A DNA stretch of 64,000 bases. Origin: Kocuria subflava. GTDB taxonomy: Bacteria > Actinomycetota > Actinomycetes > Actinomycetales > Micrococcaceae. Position numbers and translations under genes: made by a program. The notes beneath the pieces were generated by a model that was given only the letters and a program-made list of their open reading frames with translations, searched no databases and was not told the origin of the DNA. The stretch lies in assembly GCF_012163155.1 (NCBI RefSeq), contig NZ_JAAVUN010000009.1, positions 41,474 through 105,473 of the forward strand, given 5' to 3'. This document shows positions 13,220 through 23,654 of this stretch, piece after piece (position 1 is the stretch's first letter; every line of letters begins with the position of its first letter).

Positions 13220-14107
13220 ATGGCCGTTCCTGAGATTCACATCGTGGGGCTGGGGGAGCCCACCGAGCAGGGCCCGGCAGCCCAGAGTGCGCGGTTGGCT
13301 GCTGTGCCGTTGCTGCTGGTGGGGCCCTCCCTGGGGACCTCGGTGACCAACCTGTGGGGGCCCGTTGCCCGTGAACTGGCAGGCAAGGCACGCGTGCTCG
13401 GTTGGGACCTGCCCGGACACGGCGTGACCCCTGCAGCTACCGAACAGTTCACCATGGCGGAGCTGGCCCAAGGCGTTGTGCGGGCAATGGACACGGTCCT
13501 GGCAGGGGAGAACATTTCAGAAACAGATCGATCGTTCTTTTATGCCGGGTGCTCGGTGGGCGGCTGTGTAGGGCAGCAGTTGCTGGTGGATGCACCCGAG
13601 CGGGTTCTGGGTGCAGTTCTGGTCACCACCTCTCAGAAGGTGGGCACCCCAGAGGGCTGGCGGGAACGCGCTGAGCTGGTGGCTCAGGCCGGTACCTCCA
13701 CGCAGGTGATCGGCAGCGCCAAACGGTGGTTCGCAGAAGGGTTCATTGCCCGGGATGCCCACAGTGGCGCAGGCGTGTCCACCGGTTTGCTCCATGATCT
13801 CCAGGATGCAGACCGCCAAGGGTACGCCCAGGTGTGTGAGGCCCTGGCAGGCTTCGACATCCACGGTCAGCTGTCCCATGTTGTGGTTCCGGTGGTCGTC
13901 GTCGCCGGTGGGCAGGACGTTGCCACGCCACCGGAACAGCTGCGGGAACTGGCCCAGGCCATTGCCGGTGCCCAATACGTCGTGTACTACGACGTCGCCC
14001 ACCTTCCCCCTGCCGAAGCCCCCGAGCGTGTGGCTCAGCAGATTGCCACCATCTTGGCCGCTCAGGGAACCGATCAGCGGCTAACGCCGGAGAGGACCGA
14101 GGCGTGA
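13220..14107 (+). CDS. pcaD: 3-oxoadipate enol-lactonase
   Basis: Alpha/beta hydrolase that opens beta-ketoadipate enol-lactone to beta-ketoadipate. The triad can be placed: Ser112 in the nucleophile elbow GCSVG, Asp233 in AGGQDV, His261 in DVAHLPP. 295 residues from the ATG at 13220, which has GAGGGAG 6 bases upstream; the open frame extends to a TTG at 13178 overlapping the pcaB stop. In many actinobacteria pcaD and pcaC are fused (pcaL); here they are separate genes overlapping by 4 bases, in the same order as the fusion. Confidence 0.92.
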   Translation: MAVPEIHIVGLGEPTEQGPAAQSARLAAVPLLLVGPSLGTSVTNLWGPVARELAGKARVLGWDLPGHGVTPAATEQFTMAELAQGVVRAMDTVLAGENISETDRSFFYAGCSVGGCVGQQLLVDAPERVLGAVLVTTSQKVGTPEGWRERAELVAQAGTSTQVIGSAKRWFAEGFIARDAHSGAGVSTGLLHDLQDADRQGYAQVCEALAGFDIHGQLSHVVVPVVVVAGGQDVATPPEQLRELAQAIAGAQYVVYYDVAHLPPAEAPERVAQQIATILAAQGTDQRLTPERTEA

Positions 14108-14520
14108 GTGCACATCCAGACCGTACTGAGTCCCAAACCCACGCAGACGGCATGGCCGTACGCCGCCAGGTGCTGTCCGATCAGCACGTGGATCGAGCCG
14201 AAGCGGGCAAGGACGAGTTTATCGAGGAGTGGCAGGACTTCATCTCCCGCTACGCCTGGGGGGAGATCTGGACCCGACCAGGCCTGGACCGACCCATGCG
14301 CAGCGCCATCACACTGACCGCCTTGATCGCAGGTGGCCACTGGGGTGAATTCGAAATGCACGTTCGTGCTGCCCTGCGCAACGGGTTGACGCGTGAGCAG
14401 ATCAAGGAAGTTCTGCTCCAGTCAGCGATCTATCTGTCAGTACCTTCAGCCAACAACGCCTTTTCGCATGCCCGCGCGGTCTTTGACCGCCTGGATGCTC
14501 AGGAGGAGAGCACCTCGTGA
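14104..14520 (+). CDS. pcaC: 4-carboxymuconolactone decarboxylase
   Basis: Decarboxylates gamma-carboxymuconolactone to the enol-lactone used by PcaD. 138 residues, matching the small single-domain carboxymuconolactone decarboxylase family; the core is RSAITLTALIAGGHWGEFEMH followed by LTREQIKEVLLQ. It starts at a GTG inside the pcaD stop (GTGA) and its own stop overlaps the pcaF start the same way, so the segment is a tightly coupled translation unit. Confidence 0.94.
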   Translation: MSAHPDRTESQTHADGMAVRRQVLSDQHVDRAEAGKDEFIEEWQDFISRYAWGEIWTRPGLDRPMRSAITLTALIAGGHWGEFEMHVRAALRNGLTREQIKEVLLQSAIYLSVPSANNAFSHARAVFDRLDAQEESTS

Positions 14521-15722
14521 CTTCGTCCTACCTGTACGACGCCGTACGGACCCCGTTCGCAAAGATCGGTGGTGCCCTCTCCGGCCACCGCCCGGATGAC
14601 CTGGCCGCCCTGGTGGTGCGCACCATGGTGGAACGTGCACCGGAGTTTGATCCTGCCCGGATCGATGAGGTGATTTTCGGAAACGCCAACGGTGCCGGTG
14701 AAGAGAACCGCAACGTGGCTCGCATGGCCACCCTGCTGGCAGGTTTGCCCACCTCCGTGCCGGGCACCACGGTGAACCGTCTGTGCGGATCCTCCCTGGA
14801 TGCCGCCATGATCGCTTCCCGCCAGATCGAGGTGGAGGAAGCGGATGTGATGTTGGTGGGCGGTGCGGAGTCCATGTCCCGGGCACCGTGGGTCCTTCCG
14901 AAAACCGAACGAGCTTTCCCCATGCAGGACATCAAACTGGCCGACTCCACGCTGGGCTGGCGCCTGGTGAACCCACAGATGCCGGGGGAGTGGACCGTAT
15001 CTCTGGGGGAGGCCACTGAACAACTGCGGGAGAAGCACGGCATCACCCGCGCTGAGCAGGACGAGTTCGCCGCACGGTCCCACCAGCTGGCGGCCGCAGC
15101 ATGGGATCAGGGCCGCTACCAGGACCTGGTGGTCAGCGTTCCCGCCAACTCCAAACGGGGTACGGAGGTGACTCGGGATGAGACCATCCGTCCGGACTCC
15201 ACGGCCGAGTCCCTGGGCGGACTGCGCACGGTCTTCCGTGCGGAGAACGGCACCGTGACCGCGGGCAACGCTTCTCCCATGAACGACGGCGCCTCCGCCG
15301 CCTGGCTGGGCTCTGCGGCTGGTGGTGACGTGCTGGGCCTTGATCCGCTGGCGCGCATTGCGGGGCGCGGCGCTGCTGCCAATGAACCCCAGTTCTTTGG
15401 GGAGGCCCCCGTGGAAGCCGGGAACATCGCTCTGCGGCGCGCTGGAATCACCTGGGACCAGGTTGGTGCCGTGGAGCTCAACGAGGCTTTCGCCGCACAG
15501 TCACTGGCCTGTGTCCGCCAATGGGGGATTGATCAGGAGATCGTGAACACCTGGGGCGGAGCCATTGCCATCGGCCACCCGTTGGGAGCCTCCGGCACCC
15601 GGGTGCTGGGCACCCTGGCGCGTCGCCTCAAGGCGGAGAACCAGCGGTGGGGTGTGGCCTCCCTGTGCATCGGCGTGGGTCAAGGCCTTGCCGTGGTGCT
15701 GGAAAACCAAGACGCGAACTGA
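14517..15722 (+). CDS. pcaF: Beta-ketoadipyl-CoA thiolase
   Basis: Last pathway step: cleaves beta-ketoadipyl-CoA with CoA to succinyl-CoA and acetyl-CoA. 401 residues, normal for thiolases. Catalytic residues are placed at Cys90 (NRLCGSS), His354 (AIGHPLGASG) and Cys384 (SLCIGVGQG). Start GTG overlaps the pcaC stop by 4 bases. Sequence alone separates it poorly from acetyl-CoA acetyltransferase; position between pcaC and pcaIJ decides the name. Confidence 0.93.
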   Translation: MTSSYLYDAVRTPFAKIGGALSGHRPDDLAALVVRTMVERAPEFDPARIDEVIFGNANGAGEENRNVARMATLLAGLPTSVPGTTVNRLCGSSLDAAMIASRQIEVEEADVMLVGGAESMSRAPWVLPKTERAFPMQDIKLADSTLGWRLVNPQMPGEWTVSLGEATEQLREKHGITRAEQDEFAARSHQLAAAAWDQGRYQDLVVSVPANSKRGTEVTRDETIRPDSTAESLGGLRTVFRAENGTVTAGNASPMNDGASAAWLGSAAGGDVLGLDPLARIAGRGAAANEPQFFGEAPVEAGNIALRRAGITWDQVGAVELNEAFAAQSLACVRQWGIDQEIVNTWGGAIAIGHPLGASGTRVLGTLARRLKAENQRWGVASLCIGVGQGLAVVLENQDAN

Positions 15723-15735
15723 AGGACTGCTGAAC

Positions 15736-16416
15736 ATGCTCAACGTCGTCGAATGCGCGGCAGCCGCCGTGGCACCCATCAAAAACGGATCCACCGTGAT
15801 GATCGGTGGTTTCGGGGTGGCCGGTCAGCCGGTGGAACTCATTGATGCCCTGATCGAAGAAGGCGCCACGGACCTGACCGTGGTCAACAACAATGCCGGC
15901 AACGGGGATGTTGGGCTGGCCAAGCTCATCAGCCTGGGGCGCGTCCGGAAGATCATCTGCTCCTTCCCACGCCAGGCGGACTCCCATCACTTTGATGCCA
16001 AGTACCACGCCGGTGAGATCGAACTGGAAGCGGTGCCCCAAGGCAACCTTGCCGAACGCATCCGCGCCGCGGGGGCAGGCATCGGGGCGTTCTTCACGCC
16101 CACCGGTTACGGCACCCCTCTGGCTGAGGGCAAGGAGGTCCGTGAGCTGGGCGGAAAGATGCAGATCTTGGAGTTGCCCATCACCGCTGACTTCTCCCTG
16201 ACCAAGGCCGTCACCGCAGACACGGCCGGGAACCTGGTCTACCGCAAGACGGCCCGTAACTTCGGGCCCATCATGGCGGCTGCAGCCACCCACTCCATCG
16301 TGCAGGTCAGCAACGTTGTGCAGCGCGGCCAGCTGGACCCCGAGGTGGTGGTCACTCCGGGCATCTACGTGGACACCGTGGTGGCCATTGACTCCCCAGC
16401 CGTGGGCCAGGCCTGA
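15736..16416 (+). CDS. pcaI: 3-oxoadipate CoA-transferase, subunit A
   Basis: Alpha chain of the succinyl-CoA:3-oxoadipate CoA-transferase, which activates beta-ketoadipate for PcaF. 226 residues from the ATG at 15736, 13 bases after the pcaF stop, preceded by a weak GAAGGA. The glycine-rich CoA-binding loop GGFGVAGQP (about residues 24-32) and NNNAGNGDVGLA are typical. The frame is open far upstream, but that part lies inside pcaF. Confidence 0.94.
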   Translation: MLNVVECAAAAVAPIKNGSTVMIGGFGVAGQPVELIDALIEEGATDLTVVNNNAGNGDVGLAKLISLGRVRKIICSFPRQADSHHFDAKYHAGEIELEAVPQGNLAERIRAAGAGIGAFFTPTGYGTPLAEGKEVRELGGKMQILELPITADFSLTKAVTADTAGNLVYRKTARNFGPIMAAAATHSIVQVSNVVQRGQLDPEVVVTPGIYVDTVVAIDSPAVGQA

Positions 16417-16438
16417 TTCCGGGTACCTGGTGTGCAGA

Positions 16439-16476
16439 TCAGCAACATGTAGGCCGGTCAGCAACATGCAGGCGGA
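16439..16476 (+). repeat. Two tandem 19-base units between pcaI and pcaJ
   Basis: Units 16439-16457 and 16458-16476 both begin TCAGCAACATG and differ at 3 of 19 positions. They lie in the only sizeable gap (86 bases) of an otherwise overlapping operon. No function evident. Confidence 0.5.
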
Positions 16477-16502
16477 CCGAAACCATTGAAAGAGAGCACA
16501 GC

Positions 16503-17159
16503 ATGACTCGCATGACTCGGGATCGCGCCCTGAGCCCGGAGGAACTGGCGGAAGTGGTGGCTGCGGACATCCCCGCCGGCGCTTACGTGAACTTGGGCAT
16601 CGGCCAACCCACTTTGGTGTCCAACTACCTGACTCCGGAGGATGACGTCACTCTCCACACGGAGAACGGAATGTTGGGGATGGGGGCGCAGGCACACGGT
16701 GAGGAGGTGGATCCGGATCTGATCAACGCCGGGAAGATCCCCGTGAAGGAAACAGAGGGGTGCTCCTACTTCCATCATGCCGACTCGTTCGCCATGATGC
16801 GCGGCGGTCACCTGGACTGTTGTGTGCTGGGGGCCTTCCAGGTGGACCGCAACGGGAACCTGGCCAACTGGCACACGGGCAAACCCGATGCCATTCCTGC
16901 AGTGGGTGGAGCCATGGACCTGGCAACCGGTGCCAAGCAGACGTTCGTGATGATGACCCTGACCGCCAAGAACGGTCAGCCCAAGCTGGTGGAGGAGTGC
17001 ACCATGCCCTTGACCGGCGTGGGGTGTGTCTCTCGCATCTATACTGACCAGGCAGTGTTCCTCATCGAGGGGGACGGGTCAGTGGTGGTCCGGGAGACGT
17101 TCGGGTGTGATGTTGAAGCCGTCCAGGAGCTCGTACCTTTTGCCCTTGAGCGCGCTTGA
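16503..17159 (+). CDS. pcaJ: 3-oxoadipate CoA-transferase, subunit B
   Basis: Beta chain of the CoA-transferase. It carries the active-site glutamate in HTENGMLGMG (about residues 57-66), which forms the acyl-enzyme intermediate in this family, and the GIGQPTLV segment before it. 218 residues from the ATG at 16503, with GAAAGAGAG upstream. Its TGA overlaps the ATG of pcaR by one base. Confidence 0.94.
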   Translation: MTRMTRDRALSPEELAEVVAADIPAGAYVNLGIGQPTLVSNYLTPEDDVTLHTENGMLGMGAQAHGEEVDPDLINAGKIPVKETEGCSYFHHADSFAMMRGGHLDCCVLGAFQVDRNGNLANWHTGKPDAIPAVGGAMDLATGAKQTFVMMTLTAKNGQPKLVEECTMPLTGVGCVSRIYTDQAVFLIEGDGSVVVRETFGCDVEAVQELVPFALERA

Positions 17160-17971
17160 TGGTACCTGACGCATCTCAAGGTCCTGAGGCAACCACGCGT
17201 GAGGGTGGTGGGTACTTCGTCCAGTCCCTGGCCCGCGGGTTGGCGGTCATCGCCGCATTCGATGACCGCCACCCAGCCATGACACTTTCCGACGTCGCAC
17301 GGCGTACCGGACTGACCCGTGCCACTGCCAGGCGGTTCCTGCTGACCCTGGAGGAGCTGGGCTACGTGCGCAGCGACGGTCGCCAGTTCGAGCTCACGGC
17401 CAAGGTGCTGGAGCTCGGCTACTCCTATCTCTCTGCCCTCAGCCTCCCGGAGCTGGTCACCCCGCACTTGCGCAAACTCTCTGACCAGGTCCAGGAATCG
17501 TGCTCGGTGGCAGTGCTGGATGGCCCGGACATCGTGTACGTGGCACGGGTGCAGATGCGCCACATCATGAACGTTGCCATTTCCGTGGGTACCCGCTTCC
17601 CGGCGCACGCGACCTCCATGGGGCGGGTGCTGTTGGCGGATCTCAGCAACGACGACGCCGTGGCCCGCTGTGGGCAGCACCTGGGAGAACACCAGCTGGC
17701 TCGTACGGTGTCCACGCCGCACGAACTCATCAGGCGTTTGGATGAAGTACGCAGGCGGGGCTACGCCGTCGTCGATCAGGAACTGGAGGCCGGGCTGCGC
17801 TCCGTTGCCGTGCCGTTGAAGGATTCTGCGGGCAAAACCGTGGCCGCGGCCAACGTGTCCATGCGGGTGGGTGCAAGTCCCGCAGCCGATGACCCCGTGG
17901 GGCAGATCCTGCCCGCTCTGCAGCAGTGCGCAGCGGCAGTGCATCAAGATCTGGTGGCCAGCGCCGTCTGA
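17159..17971 (+). CDS. pcaR: IclR-family regulator of the pca operon, PcaR-like
   Basis: 270-residue IclR protein: winged helix-turn-helix at about residues 20-80 (MTLSDVARRTGLTRATARRF) and effector domain after about 90, with the TSMGRVLLADLS segment typical of the PcaR/PcaU branch. The start is the ATG at 17159, sharing one base with the pcaJ stop (TGATG). As last gene of the operon it is positioned for autoregulation through the operator at 10188-10215. Sign of regulation and effector (beta-ketoadipate or protocatechuate) cannot be read from the sequence. Confidence 0.9.
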   Translation: MVPDASQGPEATTREGGGYFVQSLARGLAVIAAFDDRHPAMTLSDVARRTGLTRATARRFLLTLEELGYVRSDGRQFELTAKVLELGYSYLSALSLPELVTPHLRKLSDQVQESCSVAVLDGPDIVYVARVQMRHIMNVAISVGTRFPAHATSMGRVLLADLSNDDAVARCGQHLGEHQLARTVSTPHELIRRLDEVRRRGYAVVDQELEAGLRSVAVPLKDSAGKTVAAANVSMRVGASPAADDPVGQILPALQQCAAAVHQDLVASAV

Positions 17972-18062
17972 CGTGACCCAGGCGACCTCATGGGCCCGGT
18001 TCAAGGGCTGGTGGGCGCCGGTGGACTCTGTTAAGCTGGCTGAGATTGGCTCGATCACCCAT

Positions 18063-18094
18063 GTGGACTTCTTGATGTCATAGTCAAGATCCAC
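18063..18094 (+). other. First hairpin of the str leader
   Basis: GTGGA plus TCTTGA (18063-18067, 18070-18075) pair with TCAAGA plus TCCAC (18084-18094) around an 8-base loop, with a 2-base bulge in the left arm. It starts about 20 bases after the expected transcription start. Confidence 0.45.
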
Positions 18095-18107
18095 AAGATC
18101 GCATTCC

Positions 18108-18165
18108 AGTGGCAACTTGGACACCGTCCCGAGGATCGCAAGATGAACCTCAGTGCCACTTTTTT
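18108..18165 (+). terminator. Candidate attenuator in the str leader
   Basis: AGTGGCA (18108-18114) can pair with TGCCACT (18154-18160), directly followed by a T-run (18160-18165), which is striking in GC-rich DNA. The 39-base interior can fold further (CTTG 18116-18119 with CAAG 18139-18142). The outer stem is short, so this is a candidate only. Confidence 0.35.
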
Positions 18166-18340
18166 GTGTGTCTGCAAACCATTCGTCCCAGTGCGGATCA
18201 CCCGCACGCCACCGGGATGCGTGAACGCCAGGTCCTGAGGCAGGGCACCACGGCGTCGTGGGTGACGAGTAGGCCGTCAAAAGCCGAAGACCAAACAAGA
18301 GCGGCGCCGTGTGAGCGGCCCGCCACCACCAGGAGACGAA

Positions 18341-18715
18341 GTGCCAACAATTCAGCAGTTGGTCCGAAAGGGCCGCAGCCCGAAGGTCGTGAAGACCAAG
18401 GCGCCTGCCCTGAAGGGCAGCCCCATGAAGCGTGGCGTGTGCACCCGTGTGTACACCACCACTCCCAAGAAGCCGAACTCCGCCCTCCGTAAGGTCGCCC
18501 GTGTGCGCCTCAACGGCGGCGTCGAGGTCACCGCTTACATCCCCGGTGAGGGCCACAACCTCCAGGAGCACTCCATCGTGCTCGTTCGCGGTGGTCGTGT
18601 GAGGGACCTCCCGGGTGTCCGCTACAAGATCGTCCGCGGCGCCCTGGACACCCAGGGTGTCAAGGGTCGCGGCCAGGCCCGCTCCCGCTACGGCGCGAAG
18701 AAGGAGAAGAAGTAA
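18341..18715 (+). CDS. rpsL: Ribosomal protein S12 with Arg at residue 88
   Basis: S12 sits at the decoding centre of the 30S subunit and governs accuracy and streptomycin sensitivity. 124 residues from the GTG at 18341, with AGGAGACGAA upstream. Lys43 (TPKKPNS) is the usual residue, but position 88 in [12 protein letters not shown] is Arg instead of the near-universal Lys. The codon is AGG (18602-18604); every other Arg codon in the gene is CGN. One A-to-G transition from AAG explains this, and K88R is a known streptomycin-resistance change in Mycobacterium tuberculosis and other bacteria. The stop overlaps rpsG by one base, so the E. coli-type S12-S7 intercistronic control site is absent. 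Confidence 0.98.
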   Translation: MPTIQQLVRKGRSPKVVKTKAPALKGSPMKRGVCTRVYTTTPKKPNSALRKVARVRLNGGVEVTAYIPGEGHNLQEHSIVLVRGGRVRDLPGVRYKIVRGALDTQGVKGRGQARSRYGAKKEKK

Positions 18716-19185
18716 TGCCTCGTAAGGGTCCCGCTCCCAAGCGCCCGCTCGTTGTCGACCCCGTCTACGGTTCGCCGGTCGTCACCCAGCTGATCAACAA
18801 GGTCCTCCAGGACGGCAAGAAGTCCACCGCAGAGCGCATCGTTTACGGTGCCCTGGCCGGTGTGGAGCAGAAGACCGGCTCCGAGCCGGTTGCCACCCTG
18901 AAGAAGGCCCTGGAGAACGTCAAGCCCGCTCTGGAGGTGCGCTCCCGCCGAGTCGGCGGTGCCACCTACCAGGTGCCGGTTGAGGTTCGAGCAGGCCGCT
19001 CCACCGCCCTGGCTCTGCGCTGGCTGGTCGGCTACGCCAAGGCCCGCCGTGAGAACACCATGACCGAGCGTCTCATGAACGAGATCCTCGATGCCTCCAA
19101 CGGCCTCGGTGCCGCGGTCAAGCGCCGTGAAGACACCCACAAGATGGCTGACTCCAACAAGGCCTTCGCCCACTACCGCTGGTAA
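18715..19185 (+). CDS. rpsG: Ribosomal protein S7
   Basis: Primary binder of the 16S rRNA 3' major domain, at the head of the 30S subunit near the E site. 156 residues, the standard bacterial length; starts [10 protein letters not shown] and contains the conserved [15 protein letters not shown] stretch. The ATG overlaps the rpsL stop (TAATG), so it is translationally coupled to S12. Followed by two hairpins before fusA. Confidence 0.98.
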   Translation: MPRKGPAPKRPLVVDPVYGSPVVTQLINKVLQDGKKSTAERIVYGALAGVEQKTGSEPVATLKKALENVKPALEVRSRRVGGATYQVPVEVRAGRSTALALRWLVGYAKARRENTMTERLMNEILDASNGLGAAVKRREDTHKMADSNKAFAHYRW

Positions 19186-19262
19186 TACCAGCCCCGCTGG
19201 TACCATCGGCCCGGTCTGCCGTCCACACAGCGACCGCTGCAAAGCGGCACGGACGGCAGACC
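19186..19262 (+). other. Two hairpins in the rpsG-fusA spacer
   Basis: Directly after the rpsG stop, TACCAGC and GCTGGTA pair around CCC (19186-19202). A second, larger structure has perfect 12-base arms (19213-19224 with 19251-19262) enclosing an inner stem CCGCT/AGCGG with GCAA loop (19234-19247). No T-run follows, so readthrough to fusA is expected. A control or processing role is inference. Confidence 0.55.
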
Positions 19263-19290
19263 ACCGGCCACACCTCAGAAGGGATTCACC

Positions 19291-21405
<2,115 letters not shown>

Positions 21406-21412
21406 GCCGTCA

Positions 21413-21505
21413 GCGGTTGCCTGAGCTGGTCTTAGGCAACCGCCGCCCGGGTCACCACCCGGCTTCCTGAGACTGTGTCCCGCTGCTTGTGGGCAGCGGG
21501 ACACA
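21413..21505 (+). terminator. Hairpin series between fusA and tuf
   Basis: Three successive stems: GCGGTTGCCT (21413-21422) with 21434-21443, a small CCGGGT/ACCCGG stem (21447-21462), and a perfect 13-base stem (21474-21486 with 21493-21505, loop TTGTGG). Without a T-run it may only partly terminate, reducing fusA readthrough before the tuf promoter. Confidence 0.55.
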
Positions 21506-21514
21506 ATCTCCAAT

Positions 21515-21543
21515 TTCGTTACGTACCACCACATGACTACACT
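21515..21543 (+). promoter_or_regulatory. Probable tuf promoter
   Basis: TTCGTT (21515-21520), 17-base spacer, TACACT (21538-21543), directly after the hairpin series. It would give EF-Tu an extra transcript with about an 80-base leader. Confidence 0.4.
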
Positions 21544-21630
21544 TGCAGAGGTTTCTGTTCGCTTCAGCGCCTCTTCTGCCTGCGCGAGCGGGCAAGCAAG
21601 GTTTCCACTCACGTTCTAGGAGGAACAACC

Positions 21631-22821
<1,191 letters not shown>

Positions 22822-22879
22822 TCACTCACTGATTGATCTGGACCGCAGGTTCGAAAGGGCCTGACCCGGGACAGAGCTG

Positions 22880-22914
22880 AAGGCCCCGTACCGATCCGTT
22901 CGGTGCGGGGCCTT
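22880..22914 (+). terminator. Terminator after tuf
   Basis: A 14-base stem (22880-22893 with 22901-22914, AAGGCCCCGTACCG) with a 7-base loop, followed by CTGCAT. It separates the str and S10 transcripts. Confidence 0.8.
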
Positions 22915-23328
22915 CTGCATGCTCCACCCCACTCCTCCTTGCGGGTGCTGGTGGTAGGGCGGGGGAGACCTCTACCACAGGGACACACCCGGGGTTGCGG
23001 GCGTGTGTGCCCGCGTGGCAGGATAGACGCTGTTGTTCGCAAGCCGTGGCATGTCCACGTGCGGTGATTCCGGTTGAATCGGAAGTGAAACCCACGTGAG
23101 CGTCGCGGACGAACCCAAGAACAGCCAACCCGTCTCCAGAACACGGCTTCGGCATGTGCAAAGCACATAGACGACACGCCCGAGTTCGGGGACCGGTGCT
23201 TCGGTGGGGCGAGGAACCCGGCACAGCCGGATTCGGTCCACGCGAAGGGGCACTGAAAGATGTGCCGAACACAAGGAGCTTCGAGCTCCGTCACAGGGAA
23301 GTACTTGAAGAAAGAGAGTCACGACGCC
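22915..23328 (+). promoter_or_regulatory. Promoter region and long leader of the S10 operon
   Basis: About 414 bases without a credible gene. A possible promoter is TTGCGG (22995-23000), 18 bases, CAGGAT (23019-23024). The roughly 300-base leader after it holds several small stems, for example ATGTGC/GCACAT (23154-23168) and GGAGCT/AGCTCC (23275-23289), the latter 40 bases before rpsJ. An L4-responsive leader as in E. coli is conceivable, but the sequence does not show it. The rpsJ ribosome binding site is AAGAAAGAGAG. Confidence 0.4.
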
Positions 23329-23637
23329 ATGGCGGGACAGAAAATCCGCATCCGGCTGAAGTCCTATGACCACGAGGTCATTGACGTCTCGGCCCGCAAG
23401 ATCGTCGAGACGGTGACCCGTGCCGGCGCGACCGTAGTCGGCCCCGTGCCGCTGCCGACCGAGAAGAACGTGTACTGCGTCATCCGCTCGCCGCACAAGT
23501 ACAAGGACAGCCGTGAGCACTTCGAGATGCGCACTCACAAGCGGCTGATCGACATCGTCGACCCCACCCCGAAGGCCGTTGACTCGCTCATGCGTCTCGA
23601 CCTTCCGGCCGACGTCAACATCGAAATCAAGCTCTGA
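23329..23637 (+). CDS. rpsJ: Ribosomal protein S10
   Basis: 30S head protein, also known as NusE in antitermination. 102 residues from the ATG at 23329 ([15 protein letters not shown]), the standard actinobacterial start; an open frame extends upstream to 23260 but is leader sequence. The [18 protein letters not shown] loop is intact. First gene of the S10 cluster, 17 bases before rplC. Confidence 0.98.
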   Translation: MAGQKIRIRLKSYDHEVIDVSARKIVETVTRAGATVVGPVPLPTEKNVYCVIRSPHKYKDSREHFEMRTHKRLIDIVDPTPKAVDSLMRLDLPADVNIEIKL

Positions 23638-23654
23638 TAAGGACCGCAGACGTA

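Larger units (their letters stand above)
17972..18340 (+). promoter_or_regulatory. Intergenic region and long leader of the str operon
   Basis: 369 bases between pcaR and rpsL. A plausible -10 box TAAGCT is at 18032-18037 with only a poor -35 (TGGTGG at 18009-18014). Downstream come a hairpin (18063-18094), a terminator-like element (18108-18165) and a CGAGTAGGCCGT motif (18266-18277) shared with other leaders in the window. The rpsL ribosome binding site AGGAGACGAA precedes the GTG at 18341. No open frame here looks real. Confidence 0.5.

Noticed and set aside
22822..23328. tRNA or other stable RNA gene in the large intergenic gaps
   Set aside because: I looked for cloverleaf arms and TTCGA-type T loops in the gaps over 250 bases and found none with matching acceptor stems.
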